Translations under genes and position numbers: made by a program
Notes under the pieces: model-generated
Seen by the model: only the letters and a program-made list of their open reading frames with translations
Told to the model about the DNA's origin: nothing
Database searches by the model: none
Shown here: piece by piece, positions 28,143 to 37,408 of the stretch
Numbering within the stretch: position 1 is the stretch's first letter
How the letters are laid out: every line of letters starts with the position of its first letter
NCBI GenBank assembly: GCA_030690265.1
Contig: JAUYHA010000177.1
Location: 1 to 64,000 of the forward strand
Length of the DNA: 64,000 bases
Origin: Dehalococcoidales bacterium
GTDB taxonomy: Bacteria; Chloroflexota; Dehalococcoidia; Dehalococcoidales; UBA2162
Direction: 5' to 3'

Positions 28143-28574
28143 TTACTCGGGAAGAGTCTGCGCGTAACCTAATACGTCAACCGCGTCTTCAATACTCCAT
28201 CCATTATTCACCGCTGACGGCATTGCGGTTCCGGGCTGACCGAATCTAATCTTGTGCTGTCCTTCCCAGGGGTCACCTTTTACAATATCACCCACATATT
28301 CAGGCTCTTGCTCGCTACCGAAGTTGAGCATCTTGCCGTCAGCACCGTGACAAGCCGCACAAGTAGTGTCGAATAATCGTTTACCATTGTCTATATCGGC
28401 ACCTATTGCTTTCTTGGTAGAATAATCTATATATTTACTATCATCAATCATTCCATACTTCAGGAAATCCACCAGGTGCCCTACATGCAAGTCAGTCATA
28501 GCACTGAAATCGTGTGCCGAATCAACCCCACCTTTGAGGATTCTGGTTAGTTCATCCCGTGACTTGCCACTCAC
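28143..28574 (-). CDS. Cytochrome c domain protein, probably 5'-truncated
   Basis: CAACHGADGK heme motif; no signal peptide; N-terminal part resembles the distal half of a preceding cytochrome c domain. Confidence 0.75.
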   Translation of the reverse strand: MSGKSRDELTRILKGGVDSAHDFSAMTDLHVGHLVDFLKYGMIDDSKYIDYSTKKAIGADIDNGKRLFDTTCAACHGADGKMLNFGSEQEPEYVGDIVKGDPWEGQHKIRFGQPGTAMPSAVNNGWSIEDAVDVLGYAQTLPE

Positions 28575-28604
28575 CTGTAGAACTCCTGGGAAACCGGTTT
28601 TGTG

Positions 28605-28634
28605 GGAGCTGAGGTATCAATAGGTAGAACTTTT
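28605..28634. repeat. Dispersed repeat copy D (ggagctgaggtatcaataggtagaactttt)
   Basis: Near-identical to 4910-4939, partial copies at about 2543-2563 and 3159-3178. Confidence 0.8.
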
Positions 28635-29268
28635 AGCCTGTCTTTTTCAGTTGTGGGGAACGCCACATGAACCAGCAGGGAACTCCTAACACGGTCTCCT
28701 CTTCAGTCATTACAAACCCGAAGCGCTGGTAAAGGGGCAGGTTCTCAATCTTCTCCGTCTCCAGATAGGCTGCTTCGCCCAGGTCATCCACATGCTGACA
28801 AAAGCGACTCAGTAGTTGAGTCCCAATTCCTCGGCCTTGTTTCTCCGGCAGGACGCCAAAAGGACCAAAATGCCAGTGTGGTTCGTCGGGGTCGTGTCTT
28901 GCCCATGCTGACCGCCACTCCATAATTCTTGGAGTCCGGCCGCCAAACATACTTTGCAGAACAGGTAAGAGTTGCTGAGCTTGCGAAGGTGTCATCCTAC
29001 AACTGGGCGAGCGTATATAACACATAATGCCGACAATTTTGCCTTCTTGCTTTGCGAGAAGGGTCCCCGCTTGTAATCGCCCTAATCCTGCTTTGAAAAA
29101 ACCTATTTGAAGGTCGCGCTCCTTCTCATGTTGCCAATTGAAAACCGCCATGTGAATGGGGTTAGGGCACATAGCGCTGGCCAGTATGCTGGCGCCGTCA
29201 GTTAATTCTTCCTGTTGCAAGGGTTCAATGATTATTTGTTCCATTTTACTTTCCATTCTAGATGACAC
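28633..29268 (-). CDS. GNAT-family N-acetyltransferase
   Basis: HFGPFGVLPEKQGRGIGTQLLSRFC acetyl-CoA binding motif. Confidence 0.88.
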   Translation of the reverse strand: MSSRMESKMEQIIIEPLQQEELTDGASILASAMCPNPIHMAVFNWQHEKERDLQIGFFKAGLGRLQAGTLLAKQEGKIVGIMCYIRSPSCRMTPSQAQQLLPVLQSMFGGRTPRIMEWRSAWARHDPDEPHWHFGPFGVLPEKQGRGIGTQLLSRFCQHVDDLGEAAYLETEKIENLPLYQRFGFVMTEEETVLGVPCWFMWRSPQLKKTG

Positions 29269-29295
29269 AAATTTTTGAAGTTATTTTAACAGAAC

Positions 29296-29377
29296 TGGGG
29301 AAGGGGGGACTCGAACCCCCACGCCTTGCGGCACCAGATCCTAAGTCTGGCCCGTCTGCCAATTCCGGCACTCCCCC
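29296..29377 (-). tRNA. tRNA-Leu (anticodon UAG)
   Basis: Reverse complement GGGGGAGTGCCGGAATTGGCAGACGGGCCAGACTTAGGATCTGGTGCCGCAAGGCGTGGGGGTTCGAGTCCCCCCTTCCCCA; anticodon loop CTTAGGA; no encoded CCA. Confidence 0.95.
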
Positions 29378-29580
29378 GGGTTCAGAGCCTCCAGACCAGA
29401 TTCACTCCCGATTATATCACGGATAGGAGTAAGAGACGACCTTTTAACAGCCCGGGCTATAGCTCCGCTTTCCTTGACAATCCTTCCCCGCTTAAGCCAT
29501 ACTTTAGAAGTCAAAACTCCCCAATCGGTGACCAGCTGATTTCACTGCAGTCCAGCCATTAATTATGATTTGGAGGTATA

Positions 29581-30054
29581 ATGCGTATCGGCTTAATTAC
29601 GGATACCCATATCCCTACTATTGAGAAGGAGCTGCCTGCCGGTGTGAAAGCCGCTTTCCAGGGCGTTGACCTTATTCTCCACGCCGGAGACATTTATACC
29701 ATTTCTGTGCTGGATGAACTGGAAAAGATAGCCCCGGTGCTGGCGGCACTTGGTGATGATGACTATCCCGGACCGGACGACCGCATTAAACCGAAACATG
29801 TCCTCAAGCTTGAGGGACAAACACTCTGGCTTACCCACATACGCTATACTCTCCTTCCAACTCCGGAGAATAATAACAAGCCCGATATTTTTGTTTTCGG
29901 TCATGCACACCGCACTGTGGTAGAGTCATCCGACGGTGTTCTCTATGTCAACTCCGGCAGCCCCACCTTCCTGAGTTACCAGCGGGGACCGGGCACCGTC
30001 GGTCTGCTGGAACTGAATTCAGGCAAGGCGGAGGCGCGCATTATCCACCTGTAA
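29581..30054 (+). CDS. YfcE/MJ0936-family metallophosphoesterase
   Basis: MRIGLITDTHIP, LILHAGDIY, FGHAHRTVVE, VNSGSPT. Confidence 0.88.
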   Translation: MRIGLITDTHIPTIEKELPAGVKAAFQGVDLILHAGDIYTISVLDELEKIAPVLAALGDDDYPGPDDRIKPKHVLKLEGQTLWLTHIRYTLLPTPENNNKPDIFVFGHAHRTVVESSDGVLYVNSGSPTFLSYQRGPGTVGLLELNSGKAEARIIHL

Positions 30055-30062
30055 AAGCTCCT

Positions 30063-30278
30063 TTATTTCCCGAACAGGCGTTTCCACCACGGGGCTTTAT
30101 CACCAAATCCTTCTACCCGGAAAGAATGCTCACACTTCCCACAGCGCCAGGTCTGGAACTGCTTATTGTAAGAGGTGTTGGAACTCCCGCAACGGGGGCA
30201 GGTGGTCCTTACTTTTTTGGCCGTTTCCTTGTCAAGCTGCTCCCAGTACTCATCATGCCAGCTGGGACGAACGGGCAT
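30063..30278 (-). CDS. Small zinc-ribbon protein
   Basis: CPRCGSSNTSYNKQFQTWRCGKCEHSF. Confidence 0.7.
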   Translation of the reverse strand: MPVRPSWHDEYWEQLDKETAKKVRTTCPRCGSSNTSYNKQFQTWRCGKCEHSFRVEGFGDKAPWWKRLFGK

Positions 30279-30299
30279 AATAACCTCCCTCTCTCAGTG

Positions 30300-30334
30300 G
30301 GCACCCTGAAAAATCAATGATTTTTCAGGGTGCC
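30300..30334 (-). terminator. Terminator hairpin
   Basis: GGCACCCTGAAAAATCAATGATTTTTCAGGGTGCC. Confidence 0.7.
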
Positions 30335-31308
30335 TAAAGATGCAGTTCTATTATATCACCATCCTGGAGGAGATGGTCTCTCTTGACCATTATGCCATCG
30401 TGCTTAGCCGAACCCCAGATGCGGGCATACTTCAGCTGTCCCGAAAAATCCTTGTGGACAGCCGCGGCGGCATCTTCCAGCTTACTCCCCCGCGGAAGAA
30501 CAATCGGGTCACTGAGGTCCGCCTTTTGACCCGGCGCCTTGGTATATACCCGGATAATATCAAGCATCCGGTATATTCCGGCTTTCAGTTCTTCTAAGCC
30601 AGCCCCCGTTTTTGCGGAGACGGCAATAACCGGTACCACCTCCTGATACCGCTCTTTCAGCACCTCATAGTTCCGGCTGCCCAGGTCCAGCTTGTTAGCG
30701 ACAATCAGCCCCTTTTTGAGACGTAAAAGACTGCCCGGCTCTTCCTCAGCCTGCCGGACATCAATCCTTACCCGCATTTTGCCCAACTCTTCAGCCAGAG
30801 TCTCCGCCTGAGCAAGTGGGCCATCACTTAAGTCAACCACCACTAACAGGCCGTCAGCCCGCAGCAGATTAGGCAGCAACCAGGGTTGAGTGCCGCCAGG
30901 TACCAGGGACGGCGTATCAACCAATTGTATCTGTATATTCTCGAATTCCATTATTCCCGGGGTAAGACTCTGGGTGGTGAAAGGGTAGTCAGCCACCGCC
31001 GGGGAGGCATTGGTAAGGGCAGCGACAAGCTGAGACTTGCCGGCATTGGTCAGACCGATGACCGGCACCTGAGCGGCTCCCTCTTTCTGGATAACCAGTG
31101 AAGCCCGCTGAGTAGCCGCTTTCTTATCAACTGTCTTGGTTAGCCTGGCGATTCTTCTTCTCAGGTCAGCCTTGAGATGGTCAGTGCCCTTGTGCTTGGG
31201 CATTATAGCCAGCATATCCTCAAGGGCAGCTATCTTCTCCGGGGCAGTCCTGGCTTCCCGGAAGGTCTTTTCCGCTTCAAAATACTGAGGTGGTAAGTTA
31301 GCTGGCAT
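30334..31308 (-). CDS. DRG/OBG-family GTPase with C-terminal TGS domain
   Basis: VIGLTNAGKSQLVAALTNA, DYPFTTQSLTPGIM, NKLD; C-terminal TGS-like. Confidence 0.9.
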   Translation of the reverse strand: MPANLPPQYFEAEKTFREARTAPEKIAALEDMLAIMPKHKGTDHLKADLRRRIARLTKTVDKKAATQRASLVIQKEGAAQVPVIGLTNAGKSQLVAALTNASPAVADYPFTTQSLTPGIMEFENIQIQLVDTPSLVPGGTQPWLLPNLLRADGLLVVVDLSDGPLAQAETLAEELGKMRVRIDVRQAEEEPGSLLRLKKGLIVANKLDLGSRNYEVLKERYQEVVPVIAVSAKTGAGLEELKAGIYRMLDIIRVYTKAPGQKADLSDPIVLPRGSKLEDAAAAVHKDFSGQLKYARIWGSAKHDGIMVKRDHLLQDGDIIELHL

Positions 31309-31325
31309 TTTTTATCCTGTATTTA

Positions 31326-33161
31326 TTACAGATATTCCTTTGTCTTCCTGGCTGAAGCTCGTGTCATGCCTTTAACAGCAGCCAGCTCTTCTTCAGAAGC
31401 CTCCCGGATAGCCTGGAGCGAGCCGAATTGTTTTAAGAGAGCCCGCTTACGCCTTGGGCCGATGCCGGGGACACTATCCAGAGAGGAGGCGAAGGTCTCC
31501 CTCTTGCGGACTCTCTGGTGATAGCCTAAAGCGAAGCGGTGGGCTTCATCCCTGAGGCGCTGCACTAGCTGGAGTCCGGGAGAGCTGGAGGGCAGGCTGA
31601 CCGGCTCTGACTGCCCCGGGATAAAAATTGACTCGTTTTCCTTGGCAAGGCTGGCGACAGGCACGGAAGCAGCACCTGCCTCCCGCATTGCTGACAGGGC
31701 AGCACTGAGCTGACCCTTGCCGCCGTCAATAAGGACAAGGTCCGGCTCTACCGCCCAGGCTTCCGTGGTCAAGGTATCGCCACTCGGGAGGTTAAAGCGC
31801 TTGAAGCGACGCCTGAGCACCTCCTTGAGCATAGCGTAGTCATCAACTCCGAAGACTGTTTTAATTCTGAAGCGCCGGTAATGGGCTGGCTTCGGCTTTC
31901 CCTTTTCAAAGACCACCATACTGCCCACGGCACCTCTTCCCTGTATATTGGAGACATCATAGCCCTCCATCCGTGAAGGGAGGCGGGGCAAATGAAGCTC
32001 TTTTTCTATTTCGGCCAGAGCCTCAGTAAGTAATGAAAGGGTACCCTGCTGCTTGATTTTAAGCTGCTGCAGGCCCCGTTCCGCATTTTCGGCAACAATA
32101 TCCACCAGCTGTTTTTTATCACCCCGGTAGGGCACCCGAAGATGAACCCTGCTCCCCCTTTTGCTCTGCAGCCAGCCCTCAATGGTAACTTTATCCTCCA
32201 CCGGATGCTGGAGCAGTATCAGAAGAGGTATGTAAGGAGCCGAGCCATAAAACTGCTTGATAAAGCTGGACATAATCTGTTTTGGCTCTTCCGAAATGGT
32301 ACCCTGCAAAATAAAGCTTTCCCGTCCAATCAGCTTACCGCTGCGAATAAAAAAGACCTGAGCACAGGTCCGGTCTCGCTCTTGAGCGAAAGCAACAACA
32401 TCCTGCTCGCCCCTTACTCTGGTAGCGATACGCTGACCCTCAATCACCCTTTCAATAGCCTGTATCTGGTCTCTGAGCTGGGCCGCCTTCTCAAAATCCA
32501 GAGCCTCAGCTGCCTTTTTCATCTTGCTTTTCAGGCTCAGGACAATTCTTTCCTGCTTTCCTTCAAGAAAAAGGATTACCTGCTTTATCACTTCGGCGTA
32601 TTCCTCCTTACTCGCCTCCCCAACACAGGGTCCCACACACAGACCCATGTGATACTCAAGACAGGCTCGCGGGTCGTTGCCTGTGATGGTCCTGGAGCAA
32701 GAGCGGAAAGGGAATATAGCTTTGAGTACCTTCAGGGTCTGACGGACTGACCTGGCACTGGCAAAGGGGCCGAAATAACGCCCTCCATCCTCTTCCACAC
32801 GGCGGGTAAAATATACCCGGGGCCAGTCTTCGTTAAGGGATATTTTGAGGAAGGGAAAAGTCTTATCATCCTTGAGACGCACATTGTAATGGGGGTGGTG
32901 CCTCTTAATTAAGTTATACTCAAGGATGAGGGCTTCTTGCTCCAGACTGGTAACGAAGAACTCGAGGTCGTGCACCTGGCTTACCATCCGCTGCACTTTC
33001 GGGGTTAGTTTCTCTTTAGAGCCGAAATATGACCTCACCCGGTGATGCAGGTTCGCCGCCTTACCCACATAGAGTATATTCCCTTCAGCGTCCCTGAAAA
33101 TATAGACGCCCGGACTGGCTGGCAAATGCTTTAATTGCTCGGCTATCATCTGGCTCGTCAA
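31326..33161 (-). CDS. uvrC: Excinuclease ABC subunit C
   Basis: GIY-YIG PGVYIFRDAEGNILYVGKAANLHHRVRSYF; UVR domain; SMVVFEKGKPKPAHYRRFRIK; HhH C-terminus. Confidence 0.97.
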   Translation of the reverse strand: MTSQMIAEQLKHLPASPGVYIFRDAEGNILYVGKAANLHHRVRSYFGSKEKLTPKVQRMVSQVHDLEFFVTSLEQEALILEYNLIKRHHPHYNVRLKDDKTFPFLKISLNEDWPRVYFTRRVEEDGGRYFGPFASARSVRQTLKVLKAIFPFRSCSRTITGNDPRACLEYHMGLCVGPCVGEASKEEYAEVIKQVILFLEGKQERIVLSLKSKMKKAAEALDFEKAAQLRDQIQAIERVIEGQRIATRVRGEQDVVAFAQERDRTCAQVFFIRSGKLIGRESFILQGTISEEPKQIMSSFIKQFYGSAPYIPLLILLQHPVEDKVTIEGWLQSKRGSRVHLRVPYRGDKKQLVDIVAENAERGLQQLKIKQQGTLSLLTEALAEIEKELHLPRLPSRMEGYDVSNIQGRGAVGSMVVFEKGKPKPAHYRRFRIKTVFGVDDYAMLKEVLRRRFKRFNLPSGDTLTTEAWAVEPDLVLIDGGKGQLSAALSAMREAGAASVPVASLAKENESIFIPGQSEPVSLPSSSPGLQLVQRLRDEAHRFALGYHQRVRKRETFASSLDSVPGIGPRRKRALLKQFGSLQAIREASEEELAAVKGMTRASARKTKEYL

Positions 33162-33281
33162 ACTTGTCCCTCCTGGGCTTTATGTAATTTTATTTTAACA
33201 TAGCCCGTTGCCGAGGCGAAATGTTTGGTCGCCGAGAGCGGATATACCATCTGAAGAAAAGCAGCCTGTACCCTATCAAAT

Positions 33282-33827
33282 TTAGACACCCAGCCTGCTT
33301 CCGAAGATTACAGCCGCAATATTAAACAGGCTGTGAATAACCATAGCAATAATGAAAAACTTCTTATTGCCCTTTAGAAAGGGAATTTCTCCTCGGACCG
33401 ATGCCAGCAGTTTCTGGTTGATACCAAAGCCGAAAATAAAGCTGGTGAGTGTGTGTATGGTGAGATTTACGCTGTAGCGAAAGACCACCAGAGCCTGGGT
33501 GTGCTCAGGAAAGTAGACCTGCAGATAGAGGATATTCTCAACCACCGCAAAGGAAAGCCCGCCAAGGGCAGCTAATAAAGCGGTATACAGTCGGCTGGTA
33601 AGAGTTTCCGGCCAGCGTACCAGCAGAAGATAGACCCCCGCCGGTTTCATAACCTCTTCAATCATCGGGCCGGCGACAAAAACAACCAGGAATATGTTCT
33701 GTGATATTTCCTGAATGATGGCTCCCAGTATACCGAAAAGACCCCCGGCAATGGCTATCAGAAAAGCCCGAAACCGCCACTTAGCCTTACCGGTATCAGT
33801 CTCCGCTGAAGGGAGGATATTCATCAC
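33282..33827 (-). CDS. PrsW-family intramembrane metalloprotease
   Basis: GPMIEEVMKPAGVYLLL, FAVVENILYLQ, VIHSLFNI. Confidence 0.85.
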   Translation of the reverse strand: MMNILPSAETDTGKAKWRFRAFLIAIAGGLFGILGAIIQEISQNIFLVVFVAGPMIEEVMKPAGVYLLLVRWPETLTSRLYTALLAALGGLSFAVVENILYLQVYFPEHTQALVVFRYSVNLTIHTLTSFIFGFGINQKLLASVRGEIPFLKGNKKFFIIAMVIHSLFNIAAVIFGSRLGV

Positions 33828-34092
33828 GCAAAAACAGCAGATAAGCCGTTACATTGTTCTGCCAGCGCTGGTAGCCGACAACAAAATCAAACATGCCCCT
33901 GGGATATTTCCCGGTAAATAGAATGGCGAAAAAGGCAATAAAGGTCACGATGCCAGCCGCAATACCATAAAGCCAGAGGGCAATACCATGGGGGATACCA
34001 ACATAAAACCAGCCAAAAAAGGCCTTTAAGAGAAGCTTAGCTCTGGAGAGTCTCTCGGGATAATTAACTTCAAAGGTCACTGGATAGCTCAT
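33796..34092 (-). CDS. DUF4389-like membrane protein
   Basis: YPERLSRAKLLLKAF..., ILFTGKYPRGMFDFVVGYQRWQNNVTAYLLFLRDEYPPF. Confidence 0.75.
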   Translation of the reverse strand: MSYPVTFEVNYPERLSRAKLLLKAFFGWFYVGIPHGIALWLYGIAAGIVTFIAFFAILFTGKYPRGMFDFVVGYQRWQNNVTAYLLFLRDEYPPFSGD

Positions 34093-34214
34093 TTTATCTT
34101 ACCCCCTACCATTAGTGATGTAGATTTTATACCTCTCACCAGGAGGCGTCAAATCACGGCCGGGGCCTCTTCACTCAAAGGAAAGGGGAGAGCCTGAAAC
34201 GGGGTGCTATTTCG

Positions 34215-35489
34215 CTATTTTTCCTGGTTCAGGGTAGCCAGAAACTCGGCATTGGTTTTTGCCTTTCTCATACTGGCAAGAACTCTTTCCATAGCCTCAG
34301 CATAATTGACCGAGTCAGAGGCAATCATAGACACCATACGCCTGAGTAGCCAGGCTTTCTTTAAGGTATCTTCGTCCATAAGCAGCTCTTCCCGCCTGGT
34401 ACCGCTACGCTCAATATCTATGGCGGGGAAAACCCGGCGTTCAGCCAGGCGGCGGTCAAGGTGGACTTCCATATTGCCCGTCCCCTTAAACTCCTCATAG
34501 ATAAGGTCATCCATACGGCTGCCAGTATCAACAAGGCAAGTAGCAATAATCGTCAGGCTGCCCTCTTCTTCCGTGTTCCGGGCGGCGCCAAAGAAATGTT
34601 TGGCCGGATAGAGGGCGGCCGGGTCAATACCGCCGGACAGGGTGCGGCCACTGGAGGGCATAGCCAGGTTATAAGACCGGGTCAGGCGGGTAATGCCATC
34701 AAGCAGCATGAAGACATCCTTACCAGTTTCCACCAGACGCTTGGCTCTATCCAGTGCCAGCTCAGCGACACGGGTGTGTTCCTCTACCGGCTGGTCAAAG
34801 GTGGCGCCTATCACCTCGCCCCTGACCGAGCGTTTCATGTCAGTAACCTCCTCTGGCCGTTCACCAATAAGGCACACCATCAGGTGAATATCGTCATAGT
34901 TAGCCACAGCGGCATTTGCTATGGATTTGAGCAACATTGTCTTGCCGGCTTTCGGTGGTGAGACAATCAAGCCCCGTTGCCCGCGGCCGATAGGAGCCAC
35001 AAAGTTGAGCATGCGGGCCGACAGGTCGTTGGCTGGAGTTTCCAGGTTAATCAGTTTATCCGGGAAAGTGGGGGTGAGTGAACCGAAGTGGGGACGGCTT
35101 TTAGCTAGTTCCGGGTTGATATTGTTGACGGCTTCTATCCGAAGCAGGCTGGAGTATTTCTCGCCGCCTCTGGCTGGCCTGCTCTGTCCGGCAACCATCT
35201 CACCATTGCGCAGCCCAAAACGCCGAATTTGGGACTGGGAAACATAGATATCACTTGAGCTGGGTAGCAGGGTATGATTCCTGAGAAAGCCGTAGCCATC
35301 GCTCATAATCTCCAGGATACCGCTACAGAAGATATTACCTTCTTGCTCAGCGAAGCCCTGGAGCAGGCGCATAATAAGCTCCTGATTTTCCAGGCTGTCA
35401 CATTCGGGGATATCCATCTCCTTAGCTAGCTCCAGCAGTTCGTCTCTGGTCTTGTTTTCTAACTGGCTAATATCCATTTTAAATCTCAC
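34215..35489 (-). CDS. rho: Transcription termination factor Rho
   Basis: [81 protein letters not shown]. Confidence 0.98.
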   Translation of the reverse strand: MRFKMDISQLENKTRDELLELAKEMDIPECDSLENQELIMRLLQGFAEQEGNIFCSGILEIMSDGYGFLRNHTLLPSSSDIYVSQSQIRRFGLRNGEMVAGQSRPARGGEKYSSLLRIEAVNNINPELAKSRPHFGSLTPTFPDKLINLETPANDLSARMLNFVAPIGRGQRGLIVSPPKAGKTMLLKSIANAAVANYDDIHLMVCLIGERPEEVTDMKRSVRGEVIGATFDQPVEEHTRVAELALDRAKRLVETGKDVFMLLDGITRLTRSYNLAMPSSGRTLSGGIDPAALYPAKHFFGAARNTEEEGSLTIIATCLVDTGSRMDDLIYEEFKGTGNMEVHLDRRLAERRVFPAIDIERSGTRREELLMDEDTLKKAWLLRRMVSMIASDSVNYAEAMERVLASMRKAKTNAEFLATLNQEK

Positions 35490-35525
35490 TCTCTATCAGG
35501 AAGGGCATCAAAACACCTCCTTAAC

Positions 35526-36725
35526 TTAATGATTTTCTTCAGAGTTACCAATGCCGGGAGTAGTCGTACCCGGAGCGAACCGTGGGGGTGTCCCATTAGG
35601 CCAATGCAAGTAAGTTGTCCGGACAGGATAGTTGATAGTAATTCCTTCCCGGTCAAAGCGTGTCTTCAGGCGCTTAATAAGCTCGCTCTTTAGCCGGAAG
35701 GAAGCCATACGGTCTTTAGCCTGCAGCCAGAGCCAGAAATTAATGTTCGAGTCGCCAAATTCCTCATAGCCAAACCATGGCTCGGCTGTCTTAACTGCTT
35801 CGTCAAGTTCTTGAGTTACCTCTCTGGCTACGGCCAGTGCAATCTCCTCTACCTGGGCTAGGTTACTGCTGTAGCTGACACCACAATTCACTATCACTCC
35901 CATCTCCATATTGGGAGCGTAAAAGTTGGTGATTATACTGTTAGCCAGCACTGAGTTAGGAATAGTCACCATATTGTTGAACGGGGTGCGAATCCGGGTG
36001 CTACGCCAGCCCACGTCAAGCACATACCCCCTTATCTTCCCGTCCTCCAGCTCAATATAGTCACCCACCCGCACCACCCGGTCAGATACAATCTGGGTGC
36101 TGGCAAAAAAGTTACCCAGGGCAGGCTGAAGTGCCAGGGCTACAGCTAAACCACCGATTCCCAGGCCAGCGATGAAGGGGGTAAGACTAATCTTCAAATA
36201 GTCCAGCAAGATGAGGAAACCGAGGGCATAGACGGCTATCACCAAAAGCCGCTGCAGGAAACGGATGAGCCCCTCATCAAGACGCACCTTTCTGCGGATG
36301 GCGCGACTGTGAAAATACCCGCCCAGCAGAAGGCTACCGGTTCGGGTCAGACTGTAGGTAATGAGAACAATCAGCACCACGAAGCTGAGCTTTGTCAGAA
36401 CAGGACGCCAGCCTGCCAAATAGGATACCGAACTTAGCGATAAAAGCAGCCCCTGGGACACTATCAGCAGAAAAACAGGCCTGGAGAGGCTTTCCAGGAG
36501 CTGTGAGGAAAGCGTTGCTTTAGAGCCTTTCTCCAGCTTTCGCTCCTGGCGGTGAATACCCAGAAGAACCAGCCAGGCAACCAGAGCCGAGACAAGCAGC
36601 AAACCGACTGCCCAGGCAGCTTCCAGAAGCGGCGAATCAATGACAAATTGTGGCTGCACAGCCACCCCCTTTAAGATAGAAGAACAAACTCCGGTACCAA
36701 AATTCCCCTGTTTCCCATGAAACAC
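35526..36725 (-). CDS. MscS-family mechanosensitive channel
   Basis: GIGGLAVALALQPALGNFFASTQIVSDRVVRVGDYIELEDGKIRGYVLDVGWRSTRIRT. Confidence 0.92.
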   Translation of the reverse strand: MFHGKQGNFGTGVCSSILKGVAVQPQFVIDSPLLEAAWAVGLLLVSALVAWLVLLGIHRQERKLEKGSKATLSSQLLESLSRPVFLLIVSQGLLLSLSSVSYLAGWRPVLTKLSFVVLIVLITYSLTRTGSLLLGGYFHSRAIRRKVRLDEGLIRFLQRLLVIAVYALGFLILLDYLKISLTPFIAGLGIGGLAVALALQPALGNFFASTQIVSDRVVRVGDYIELEDGKIRGYVLDVGWRSTRIRTPFNNMVTIPNSVLANSIITNFYAPNMEMGVIVNCGVSYSSNLAQVEEIALAVAREVTQELDEAVKTAEPWFGYEEFGDSNINFWLWLQAKDRMASFRLKSELIKRLKTRFDREGITINYPVRTTYLHWPNGTPPRFAPGTTTPGIGNSEENH

Positions 36726-36734
36726 CCGTTTGAG

Positions 36735-37388
36735 CTACCGCCGGGAAACACTCCTCCAGTCAGCCAGAAACCGGCTGATACCAGTATCAGTGAGGGGATG
36801 ACGAATCATCTGCATCAGCACAGGGTAGGGAACGGTGGCAATATGAGCTCCTGCTTTAGCCGCCTCCACACAGTGCTGGGGGTGACGAATGCTGGCGGCA
36901 ATCACTTCAGTCCTTATTTCCGGATACTTCTGGAAAACATCAACGATATCCCTGACTAACTGCATACCATCCTGCCCGATGTCATCCAGCCTGCCGACAA
37001 AGGGACTGATATAAGCGGCGCCGGCCCTGGCTCCAAGCAGAGCTTGATTCACCGAAAAGCACAGGGTGAAATTCACCTTTATTTTCTCTTTAGCCAGGAT
37101 TGAGGTTACCTCCAGCCCTTCAGCGGTAGCCGGAATTTTAACCACTACATTCGGTGCCCAGGTAGATATTTGCCGTGCCTGCTCAACCATCGCCTCCACC
37201 CCCTCAACTACCACCTCGGTTGATATCGGTCCGGAAATGATAGAGCAAATTTCCTTGATGGTGGCTTCATAATCGGTCGCCCCGGCCTGTGATACCAGGC
37301 TGGGATTGGTGGTAACCCCGCTGACGACTCCCAGTTTAGCCGCCTGCTTAATCTGCTCAATATTAGCTGTATCCAGGAAAATACGCAA
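36735..37388 (-). CDS. tal: Transaldolase / fructose-6-phosphate aldolase family
   Basis: MRIFLDTANIEQIKQAAKLGVVSGVTTNPSLVSQ; VKIPATAEGLEV. Confidence 0.95.
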   Translation of the reverse strand: MRIFLDTANIEQIKQAAKLGVVSGVTTNPSLVSQAGATDYEATIKEICSIISGPISTEVVVEGVEAMVEQARQISTWAPNVVVKIPATAEGLEVTSILAKEKIKVNFTLCFSVNQALLGARAGAAYISPFVGRLDDIGQDGMQLVRDIVDVFQKYPEIRTEVIAASIRHPQHCVEAAKAGAHIATVPYPVLMQMIRHPLTDTGISRFLADWRSVSRR

Positions 37389-37408
37389 CTTTTTCCCCGA
37401 AAAATTAA

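Noticed and set aside
29296-29377. tRNA-Leu as an integration site for a genomic island
   Set aside because: No integrase, no visible direct repeat of the tRNA 3' end, and neighbours look like ordinary chromosomal genes.
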